Source: an uncultured Rhodospirillales bacterium (lineage in GTDB: Bacteria > Pseudomonadota > Alphaproteobacteria > ATCC43930 > CGMCC-115725). From it: DNA of 5,098 nt. The translations under genes and the position numbers were made by a program. How positions within the stretch are numbered: the stretch's first letter is position 1; each line of letters begins with the position of its first letter. Of the stretch, positions 1-4,770 are shown piece by piece. The notes below the pieces were generated by a model, which saw only the letters and a list, made by a program, of their open reading frames with translations, was not told the DNA's origin and did not search any database. The stretch spans positions 1-5,098 of the forward strand of contig CAIUCF010000705.1 of the NCBI GenBank assembly GCA_903897565.1. The letters are read 5' to 3'.

Positions 1-8
1 GACTCGCT

Positions 9-44
9 CTGGATTGCTTCGTCGCTTTGCTCCTCGCAATGACG
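9..44. repeat. Dispersed intergenic palindromic repeat (ATTGC...GCAAT type)
   Basis: The segment begins CTGGATTGC and ends GCAATGACG, with a TTCGTCGC...CTCCTCGC core. ATTGC (13-17) pairs with GCAAT (36-40). I recognise this as a form of the short repeat found in many copies between genes of Alphaproteobacteria and some other bacteria; the copy number in this genome cannot be judged from one window. It is non-coding and may form an imperfect hairpin in RNA. An open frame that starts inside it (ATG at 39) overlaps the regulator gene and is not a gene. Confidence 0.7.
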
Positions 45-56
45 AGTTTTGATAAT
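27..56 (+). promoter_or_regulatory. Possible weak promoter for the LAL regulator
   Basis: GATAAT (51-56) matches the sigma-70 -10 consensus at 5 of 6 positions. With an 18-base spacer the -35 would be TTGCTC (27-32), only 3 of 6, lying inside the 9-44 repeat. A start near base 63 would put the second hairpin repeat at the very 5' end of the message. The match is poor, and the true promoter may lie outside the window. Confidence 0.2.
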
Positions 57-78
57 CCTCCCCCCTCAAGGGGGAGGG
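57..78. repeat. C-run/G-run hairpin repeat in the leader of the LAL gene
   Basis: CCCCC (61-65) faces GGGGG (70-74) across a TCAA loop. The stem extends through CCT (57-59) against AGG (75-77) if C60 is bulged. This CCCCCTCAAGGGGG pattern is another frequent dispersed intergenic repeat in alphaproteobacterial genomes. It ends only about ten bases before the ribosome binding site of the regulator, so it may lie in that gene's untranslated leader. It has no T-run and does not look like an intrinsic terminator on either strand. Confidence 0.55.
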
Positions 79-87
79 AGCCTTATC

Positions 88-94
88 GGAGAGG
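88..94 (+). promoter_or_regulatory. Ribosome binding site fixing a GTG start
   Basis: GGAGAGG lies three bases before the GTG at 98. The spacing is short, but it is the only purine-rich Shine-Dalgarno-like stretch in front of the frame. It supports GTG 98 as the start, because the conserved TKL motif of MalT-type proteins begins only about a dozen residues later. Confidence 0.55.
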
Positions 95-97
95 TCG

Positions 98-2857
98 GTG
101 CCAGCTCGCGCCCCCGCCGGGCCCATCGTCAATACCAAGCTACAGCCGCCGACACAGCGGCGCGGGTTGCTGCGCCGCGACGATCTCGCCGCTGAGATAT
201 CCCGGCACCTCGACAAGCGCCTGATCCTGGCGGCGGCGCCGGCCGGCTACGGCAAGACCAGCGTGCTTGCGCAGCTCTACCGCCAGCTCGCCGGCGAGGG
301 TCGTCATACGGCGTGGGTCAGCCTCGATCCCTATGACAACGATATCGTCCGCCTCGTCGCCCATCTCGTCGAGGCGATCGAGCGCACCGACCTGGCCCTG
401 CGGCGCGGCGTCAACGGCCTGCTCAATGCCGAGATCGGCAGCCATCACGGCCTCGGCTCGGGGCCGCTGCCGCAGACTCTGACCGCCGAGCTGCTCAACG
501 AATTCGCCCTGCTCAACGTCGATCTCTTCGTCTTCCTCGACGATTTTCACGTCATCCAGGAAGCCGCCGTTCGCAGTTTGGTGACGGCCTTGCTGCAGGC
601 GCCGCTGCCCCGCCTGCATCTCGTCATCGCCACGCGCGAGCAGCCGGCCCTGCCGCTGGCGCGATTGCGCGCGATCGACCAGCTCCACGAACTCGACTCC
701 GCCCGGCTGGCGTTTTCCGCCGACGAGATCGACGATTTCCTCCGTCTCAGCGACGCGCCCCCGCTCTCGCCCGAGCAAACCGCCAGCTTACGCGCCAAGA
801 CCGAGGGCTGGCCGGCGAGCCTGCAGATGGCCTCGATCGCATTACGCGATTCCGGCGATGTCGACGAGTTCCTGGCGCGGTTTTCCGGCGCCGATCGTGG
901 CATCGGCGATTTCCTCGTCGAGGAGGTGCTCGACCGCCAGCCGCCGGACATCCAGCGCTTCCTGCTGGCGACCTCGATCCTGCGCCGCTTCAACTGCGCG
1001 CTCGCAGATGCCGTTCTGGGACAGGCCGGCAGCTACGCGCTGATCGACCGGCTGGAAGCCGCCAATCTCTTCATCTTCTCGCTCGACCGCGACCGCAGCT
1101 GGTACCGCTACCACCACCTGTTCGGCGAGCTGCTGCGTCGCCGCCTCAAGGACCGCGACCCCGAATTCGCCGCCGCCTGCCATCGCCGCGCCTGCGAGTG
1201 GCTCGCCGCCAACGACTACGTCACCGAGGCGATCGATCATGCCTTCGCCATCGACGACCTCGCGCTGGCCGGAACCCTGGTCGACGCCGCCAGCCCCGCG
1301 CTGTTCGCCAACGCCCAGACAGTGACCCTTCAAGCCTATGCGGCCAGGCTGCCGCCCGAGCTCCTCAAACGCCTGCCGCGGCTCCAGCTTGAGCTGGTTT
1401 GGGAGAACATCATCCGCTGGCGCTTCGACGCAGTGCGAACCACGCTCGCCGAGATCACGACCCTGATCGACGACAATCCCGCCGGCCTGGCGCCGGCCGA
1501 GCTCGACACCCTGGCCATGAAGCGCGCCCATCGCGCATTCATGCTCGGCTTCTTCACCGACCATGTCGAGGCCGCGGAACCGGCCGCCCATGACTGGAAC
1601 CGGTCGTTTGGCGCCCGCGACGTTTTCATGAGCGCCTCGATCGCCGTCGCCGTGATGGTGTGCCGGCGTGAGACCTATCATTGTGACCTGACCCACGCCC
1701 AGGTCGATGCCCTGCGCGCCCAGTTTCTCCACGCCCGCGCCCGCTACGGCACCGTGTTCCTCGATACCGTGGCCGGCAGCATCCTGTTCATGCGCGGCGA
1801 GCTCGATCTCGCCGAACAGGCCTACGCCCAGGCCCGCGACACCGCCGATCGCATGCAGGGCGAGAACTCGCTGCTCGCGGTAATGCCCGGCGCGCAGCTG
1901 GCGCAGCTGCTCTATGAACTCGACCGCCGCGACGAGGCGCAGGCCCTGCTCGGCGAGATGCGTAACCATCCGGTCGAGTTCGGCCTCCCCGATTCCGTGA
2001 TCGCCCGCCAGGTGACGACATCACGCCTGGCCCGCGCCCGCGGGGACACCGTGGCCGCCCATCGCGCGCTCGACGTCGCGACCCATCTCGGCGACCGCTT
2101 CGCGCTGCCTCGCCTGCACGCCCATATCCTCGCCGAGCGCGTGCCGCTGCTGATCCAGGAGGGTGCGATCCGCGAGGCCGAACGCTGCCTGCTCGACCCC
2201 CGCGTCATCCTCGATCCCGATGCGCTCATGCCCGCCGGCCGCATCGATTCGATCAAGGAGTGCCTGGCGCTCAGCCTCGCCCGCGTCGATCTCGAAACCG
2301 GGCGGACGACGCGCGCGATCCGCCTGCTGCGGCGCTGGTACGCCTGGACCGCCGACCGCCACTGCGCACGGCCGAGCCTGAAGATCGCCCTGCTGCTCGC
2401 CCGCCTGCACCTGCGCGGCGGCGATCGCCTCGCGGCGCGGCGCTGTCTGCTCGACGCGCTGCGCTGGGGCAGCCGCGGCGGCTTCATCCGCAGCATCGTC
2501 GACGAGGGCGAGGAAATCGCGCAGCTGCTCGACGAGCTCGCCGCCAGCGCCGCCGTCGCCGAGCCGGGCTTGCGCGATTATGTCCAGCAGCTCCGCCGTG
2601 CCGCGGGCCGCCTCGTCGAGGCCCCACGCGCGCCGCTGCTCGGCGACGCGGTCACGATCGATGCCGGCCTGTCCGAGCGCGAACTCGACATCATCCGCCT
2701 CACCGCCACCAACATGGTCTCCTATGAAATCGCGGACGCCCTCGGCCTGACCGAGGCGACCGTCAAATGGTACTGGCAACGCATCTTCGAAAAACTCGGC
2801 GTCCGCAAACGCGCGCTGGCGGTCAGAGCGGCGCGGGAGCACGGGCTGATCGGGTGA
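98..2857 (+). CDS. MalT/LAL-type LuxR family transcriptional regulator, ATP-dependent
   Basis: Large ATP-binding LuxR-family (LAL) regulators, of which E. coli MalT is the model, bind ATP and an inducer, self-associate, and activate transcription through a C-terminal helix-turn-helix. At 919 residues this matches MalT (901). The N-terminus carries TKLQPP (13-18), the P-loop APAGYGKTS (47-55), WVSLDPYDND (73-82), Walker B LFVFLDD (143-149) and LVIATREQP (175-183). EGWPASLQ starts at 236, and the winged-helix signature WYRYHHLFGELL at 335. A long helical, TPR-like region with pairs such as GELDLAEQAY follows to about residue 830. The LuxR helix-turn-helix occupies 858-919 (LSERELDIIR, then EIADALGLTEATVKWY and KLGVRKR). 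The GTG start follows GGAGAGG. The gene stands alone: no maltose or other inducible operon is visible beside it, so inducer and targets are unknown. The long frames antisense to it are GC-driven shadows. Confidence 0.95.
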   Translation: MPARAPAGPIVNTKLQPPTQRRGLLRRDDLAAEISRHLDKRLILAAAPAGYGKTSVLAQLYRQLAGEGRHTAWVSLDPYDNDIVRLVAHLVEAIERTDLALRRGVNGLLNAEIGSHHGLGSGPLPQTLTAELLNEFALLNVDLFVFLDDFHVIQEAAVRSLVTALLQAPLPRLHLVIATREQPALPLARLRAIDQLHELDSARLAFSADEIDDFLRLSDAPPLSPEQTASLRAKTEGWPASLQMASIALRDSGDVDEFLARFSGADRGIGDFLVEEVLDRQPPDIQRFLLATSILRRFNCALADAVLGQAGSYALIDRLEAANLFIFSLDRDRSWYRYHHLFGELLRRRLKDRDPEFAAACHRRACEWLAANDYVTEAIDHAFAIDDLALAGTLVDAASPALFANAQTVTLQAYAARLPPELLKRLPRLQLELVWENIIRWRFDAVRTTLAEITTLIDDNPAGLAPAELDTLAMKRAHRAFMLGFFTDHVEAAEPAAHDWNRSFGARDVFMSASIAVAVMVCRRETYHCDLTHAQVDALRAQFLHARARYGTVFLDTVAGSILFMRGELDLAEQAYAQARDTADRMQGENSLLAVMPGAQLAQLLYELDRRDEAQALLGEMRNHPVEFGLPDSVIARQVTTSRLARARGDTVAAHRALDVATHLGDRFALPRLHAHILAERVPLLIQEGAIREAERCLLDPRVILDPDALMPAGRIDSIKECLALSLARVDLETGRTTRAIRLLRRWYAWTADRHCARPSLKIALLLARLHLRGGDRLAARRCLLDALRWGSRGGFIRSIVDEGEEIAQLLDELAASAAVAEPGLRDYVQQLRRAAGRLVEAPRAPLLGDAVTIDAGLSERELDIIRLTATNMVSYEIADALGLTEATVKWYWQRIFEKLGVRKRALAVRAAREHGLIG

Positions 2858-2931
2858 GCGGAGCCGGCAACCATCCCTCTATCATCACCCCTACGTAGGC
2901 GCGGCAAGGCGCACGCTGATAACCATCGTCA

Positions 2932-2959
2932 TCGACGCGCCGTGGCGGCGTGATAGTAT
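2932..2959 (+). promoter_or_regulatory. Candidate extended -10 promoter for the 166-residue hypothetical gene
   Basis: TGA-TAGTAT (2951-2959) forms an extended -10 element, with TAGTAT matching 4 of 6 consensus positions. TCGACG (2932-2937) lies 16 bases upstream and matches the -35 at 4 of 6. Transcription would start near 2966, giving a leader of about 24 bases that contains the AAAGG ribosome binding site (2976-2980). A GC-rich inverted repeat (CGCCG 2938-2942 and CGGCG 2946-2950) lies in the spacer. This is inference from sequence alone. Confidence 0.35.
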
Positions 2960-2989
2960 CGCTCGCCCGCGACGCAAAGGCTCCCACGA

Positions 2990-3490
2990 ATGCGCCTCGA
3001 TCTCCAGATGAACGAATTTCTTCTCGCCAGTCGGTCGCTCTTCAACACGCATTTCTGCTTGCGTCAACCTTGGGATGATCCGCACCGCGCCTGGGATTTG
3101 CGGGACCTTTTCGAGCCGGTTGAGGAAGCGCTCTTTCGCGCCCTCGTCCTTCAGCCCTTCGCCTTGACGGGCCCGACCTTCGGCACCGGCCCGCAGCCGG
3201 TCAGGGTCATCGGCAACACCGGCGGCGAATTGCCGATCATGATCAATCGGGAGATCGACTCAGGTTATTGGGACTATCCCGTGACCCGATGCCACGGGGA
3301 CGCAGATCTACGATTCGTCAAATTCTTCGATTGGTCTTCGATAGACAGGAAAGACAACCGTTACGCCATGGTGAAGATAGAAAGCTGGCCTGATCGTCCA
3401 GAACTCGTCAGCAAGCGCGCGCTGATCGAGAGTCATTACTGTTCCTACGCCGAGCTACCTCGCGAGATATCTCCCGGCCCCCTAGTTTAG
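2990..3490 (+). CDS. Hypothetical protein, 166 residues, probably cytoplasmic
   Basis: I cannot assign a function. AAAGG (2976-2980) lies nine bases before the ATG, which supports this start; an in-frame ATG at 3008 (Met7) is a weaker alternative. No signal peptide, membrane segment or Cys/His metal cluster is apparent. The protein is rich in aromatic and acidic residues. Possible conserved blocks are EFLLASRSLFNTHF (9-22), an acidic/hydrophobic helix around DLFEPVEEALFRAL (39-52), GTGPQPVRV (65-73), INREIDSGYWDYPV (85-98) and the later KFFDW, KIESWP and ALIESHY stretches. The motif density looks like a real folded protein. Base composition is lower in GC than the neighbouring regulator (3301-3360 is 27/60 G+C), hinting at a separate origin. 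Its last nine bases overlap the end of the convergent HEPN gene, so no terminator lies between them. It could be an accessory partner of that toxin-antitoxin pair or simply a neighbour. Confidence 0.75.
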   Translation: MRLDLQMNEFLLASRSLFNTHFCLRQPWDDPHRAWDLRDLFEPVEEALFRALVLQPFALTGPTFGTGPQPVRVIGNTGGELPIMINREIDSGYWDYPVTRCHGDADLRFVKFFDWSSIDRKDNRYAMVKIESWPDRPELVSKRALIESHYCSYAELPREISPGPLV

Positions 3491-3847
3491 GCCGCAATCT
3501 GTCGGGCCGAGGCTGCTCAGTTCCCGCTCCATGACGGCTCGTAACGGGGGCAAGTCGCTGCGCACGGTGTCCCAGACAAGATGCGGGGCAACATCTTCGT
3601 AATTGTGGCGATAGATGTTCCCCGCACCGGCAATGTCCTTCCAGACAATCGCAGGATGGCGCGCTTTGAGTTCTTCCGGCAACCGGGGCGACGCTTCGGA
3701 GATGATCTCGAGGCATCGGGTGACCGCGTAGGCCGTCCGCGAATCCGCCAGGAAGCGCTCTTGATCGAATCCTTGGGTGAAGTCGATCGCGAGATCGATA
3801 TGATGCGCAATATCGCGAAGGGCGGCCTTCGCCGCGTTAGAAAGCAT
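3482..3847 (-). CDS. hepT: HepT-like HEPN domain toxin (DUF86 family)
   Basis: HepT-type HEPN proteins are small helical dimeric ribonucleases paired with a MntA nucleotidyltransferase, which neutralises them by AMPylating a Tyr near the active site. From ATG 3847 the protein is 121 residues. Family features are an N-terminal helix with LRDIAHHID (10-18), YAVTRCLEIISEAS (40-53), RLPEELKARHP (55-65), IVWKDIAG (67-74), the active-site loop GNIYRHNYEDV (76-86) and LVWDTVRSDLPPL (90-102). His81 and Tyr83 fit the H-x-Y part of the RX4HXY motif, but the Arg expected five residues before His is Gly76; Arg80 sits beside His instead. Similar G-N-x-x-R-H variants are, as I recall, seen in a DUF86 subgroup. 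I chose ATG 3847 from the family N-terminus; it overlaps the antitoxin gene by 11 bases, suggesting translational coupling. In-frame ATGs at 3856 and 3880 are possible. The 3' end overlaps the convergent hypothetical gene by nine bases. Confidence 0.85.
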   Translation of the reverse strand: MLSNAAKAALRDIAHHIDLAIDFTQGFDQERFLADSRTAYAVTRCLEIISEASPRLPEELKARHPAIVWKDIAGAGNIYRHNYEDVAPHLVWDTVRSDLPPLRAVMERELSSLGPTDCGLN

Positions 3848-4133
3848 AAACCGCATCGGCGGTGGCCGCAGGCCGAACATAGGGCTTCAGGCTCTCGCGG
3901 TTGACGACATCGACCGGCCCATCGAACAGCCCTGTGATATAGTCTTTCAGTCCCGAATAGCCGAACACAGTGACCCTTGCCCCCGGGTCGAACTCGACCA
4001 TGATGTCGATATCACTGTCGGGACGATAATCGCCACGCGCACGCGACCCGAACAGCGCGACATGACCGACGCTGCGCGCGCGCAGCGCCGGTTCGTCTTC
4101 GCGCAATATCGCGAGGATCTCCTGCCGGTTCAT
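3837..4133 (-). CDS. mntA: MntA-type minimal nucleotidyltransferase antitoxin
   Basis: Proteins of this polymerase-beta-fold family transfer AMP from ATP to a Tyr of the partner HEPN toxin and so block its RNase activity. At 98 residues the length is typical. The signature GSX10DXD is exact: Gly29-Ser30, ten residues (RARGDYRPDS), then Asp41-Ile-Asp43. The motif continues as IMVEFDPG, and the third carboxylate is probably Asp75 in GPVDVVN (72-78). All three metal-binding carboxylates therefore appear present, so the enzyme looks active. The stop codon lies 11 bases inside the following HEPN gene (counted from ATG 3847), giving the antitoxin-then-toxin order. No good Shine-Dalgarno sequence precedes the ATG. 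A second ATG nine bases upstream is out of frame and closes at once. A chromosomal toxin-antitoxin or phage-defence role is inferred from the family. Confidence 0.92.
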   Translation of the reverse strand: MNRQEILAILREDEPALRARSVGHVALFGSRARGDYRPDSDIDIMVEFDPGARVTVFGYSGLKDYITGLFDGPVDVVNRESLKPYVRPAATADAVYAF

Positions 4134-4139
4134 CCGAGC

Positions 4140-4148
4140 ATCTTAGCA
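4140..4148 (-). promoter_or_regulatory. Possible extended -10 element for the mntA-hepT operon
   Basis: On the minus strand TGC-TAAGAT (4148 to 4140) resembles an extended -10 box, with TAAGAT 4 of 6. The predicted start of transcription is at about 4133, the first base of the mntA ATG, so the message could be leaderless. That would agree with the absence of a ribosome binding site. No recognisable -35 lies at the right distance, because that position falls inside the hairpin repeat. Confidence 0.25.
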
Positions 4149-4157
4149 CACACGGGT

Positions 4158-4185
4158 CGTCATCCCAGCGAAAGCTGGGATGACG
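4158..4185. repeat. Perfect 12-bp inverted repeat with GAAA loop, dispersed REP-like element
   Basis: CGTCATCCCAGC (4158-4169) and GCTGGGATGACG (4174-4185) are exact reverse complements separated by GAAA. On the plus strand the RNA would be a 12-bp stem with a GNRA tetraloop closed by C-G. The element is a recurrent intergenic repeat in many Alphaproteobacteria and other Proteobacteria. It sits between the stop of the EthD-like gene (4212) and the start of mntA (4133), both on the minus strand. There it could act as a transcription stop or as a 3'-end RNA stabiliser for the EthD-like message. There is no T-run after it, so a classical intrinsic terminator is not supported. Confidence 0.75.
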
Positions 4186-4211
4186 GGGATGAGTAGCCGG
4201 CGCTGCGGCCC

Positions 4212-4583
4212 CTAATCCTTGGGCAGCAGTTTCGGATCGGTTTCGTGTTCCTCGATCACCATGATGCGCAGGGCCGCGCGGTCGAAGAGCTTCTCCTCGT
4301 CCGGCCCGAGGATCGCCACGACCTCGGGCGAGCTCAACGCCGCCATGCAGCGGTCGAAGCCGCTGCGCTCATCGAACCAGAATTCGGTGACGACGTCATA
4401 GGCCGCCTCACCCGCCGCGGCGTAGACCGCGTTGCTGTAGGGATGCAGGAAATGGCGGGTGTATTTCTTGACGCCTGCCAGCAGCGGCGCCGCCAGCGGC
4501 GCGTGGACGCCCTCGTAGTATTTGATGAACTCGTCCATCGAGAGGGCCGGGTTGCGCTTCAGTAGAATAGCGATCTTGAACAT
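4212..4583 (-). CDS. EthD-like dimeric alpha/beta-barrel protein
   Basis: EthD-domain proteins are small ferredoxin-like folds that form dimeric alpha/beta barrels. The founding member is needed for the ethyl tert-butyl ether monooxygenase system, but most family members have no known reaction. The 123-residue product opens with a beta strand (FKIAILLKR, 2-10). It then shows the family motif LSMDEFIKYYEGVHAP (14-29) with His27, a second strand/helix segment around KKYTRHFLHPYS (39-50), and YDVVTEFWFD (62-71). SPEVVAILGPDEEKLFD (85-101) and RIMVIEE (106-112) complete the fold. The ATG at 4583 is chosen over the upstream ATG at 4691 because GGAGG (4592 to 4588) lies four bases before it and the domain begins immediately. 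It is transcribed divergently from the PadR regulator, making it a plausible target of that regulator, though this is inference. A catabolic or oxidoreductase partner gene is not visible. Confidence 0.85.
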   Translation of the reverse strand: MFKIAILLKRNPALSMDEFIKYYEGVHAPLAAPLLAGVKKYTRHFLHPYSNAVYAAAGEAAYDVVTEFWFDERSGFDRCMAALSSPEVVAILGPDEEKLFDRAALRIMVIEEHETDPKLLPKD

Positions 4584-4587
4584 CTCG

Positions 4588-4592
4588 CCTCC
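4588..4592 (-). promoter_or_regulatory. Ribosome binding site of the EthD-like gene
   Basis: GGAGG on the minus strand (CCTCC on plus) ends four bases before the ATG at 4583. It decides the start in favour of the 123-residue product and against the 159-residue extension from 4691, whose first 36 residues are Arg-rich and unlike the family. Confidence 0.75.
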
Positions 4593-4684
4593 GTTTCTTC
4601 TTGTTTGGACCTCGATGGTACGGGATCGCGAGATCGAGTCGAGCAGAAACCACCGCCGATACGGGCATGGAAACGCTCGCCCTC

Positions 4685-4715
4685 TTGACATAGAAATATC
4701 TCAGATATATCTAAG
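4685..4715 (+). promoter_or_regulatory. Promoter with overlapping palindromic operator upstream of the PadR gene
   Basis: A perfect -35 box, TTGACA (4685-4690), is followed by AT-rich symmetry. ATATCT-C-AGATAT (4696-4708) is one palindrome and AGATATATCT (4703-4712) a second, overlapping one. ATATCTCAG (4696-4704) and ATATCTAAG (4707-4715) are direct repeats 11 bases apart, about one helical turn. The -10 is not clear: TATATC (4706-4711) leaves 15 bases and TATCTA (4708-4713) leaves 17. Either would lie inside the palindromes, so a bound protein would block RNA polymerase. Autorepression by the adjacent PadR protein is the simplest reading; PadR and YqjI proteins typically bind palindromic AT-rich sites at their own promoters. 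The rest of the 4584-4770 spacer shows no further clear element. Confidence 0.5.
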
Positions 4716-4756
4716 TGACATCATGATATGGTTTCATCAAGCCGGAAACCCGGCAT

Positions 4757-4763
4757 GAAGAGG
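4757..4763 (+). promoter_or_regulatory. Ribosome binding site of the PadR gene
   Basis: GAAGAGG (4757-4763) lies seven bases before the ATG at 4771, a normal spacing. This supports starting translation ahead of the His-rich segment, so that segment is translated rather than being leader DNA. The nearby ATG at 4755 is in another frame. Confidence 0.7.
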
Positions 4764-4770
4764 AAAACAG

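Noticed and set aside
842..1969. A 375-codon open frame antisense to the LAL gene
   Set aside because: It is a mirror of high-GC third positions of a well-supported gene. Its product is low-complexity Gly/Ala/Val/Glu with no domain signature. The antisense frames at 140-778 and 2021-2842 are rejected for the same reason.
3848..3880. Longer HEPN start at ATG 3880
   Set aside because: The extra 11 residues include a Pro-rich stretch and lie inside the antitoxin gene; the family N-terminus fits ATG 3847. It is kept as an alternative, not excluded.
3581..3904. Plus-strand 107-codon open frame opposite the HEPN gene
   Set aside because: It is antisense to the HEPN gene (whose frame starts at 3847) and the end of mntA, has no ribosome binding site, and its product has no recognisable features.
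4158..4185. Hairpin considered as a classical Rho-independent terminator
   Set aside because: Neither strand has a T-run after the stem, and the sequence matches a common dispersed repeat. A stop or stabilising role is possible but not shown.
4584..4691. N-terminal extension of the EthD-like protein from the ATG at 4691
   Set aside because: The extension is Arg-rich and unlike the family, would overlap the operator region, and the strong GGAGG precedes the internal ATG at 4583.
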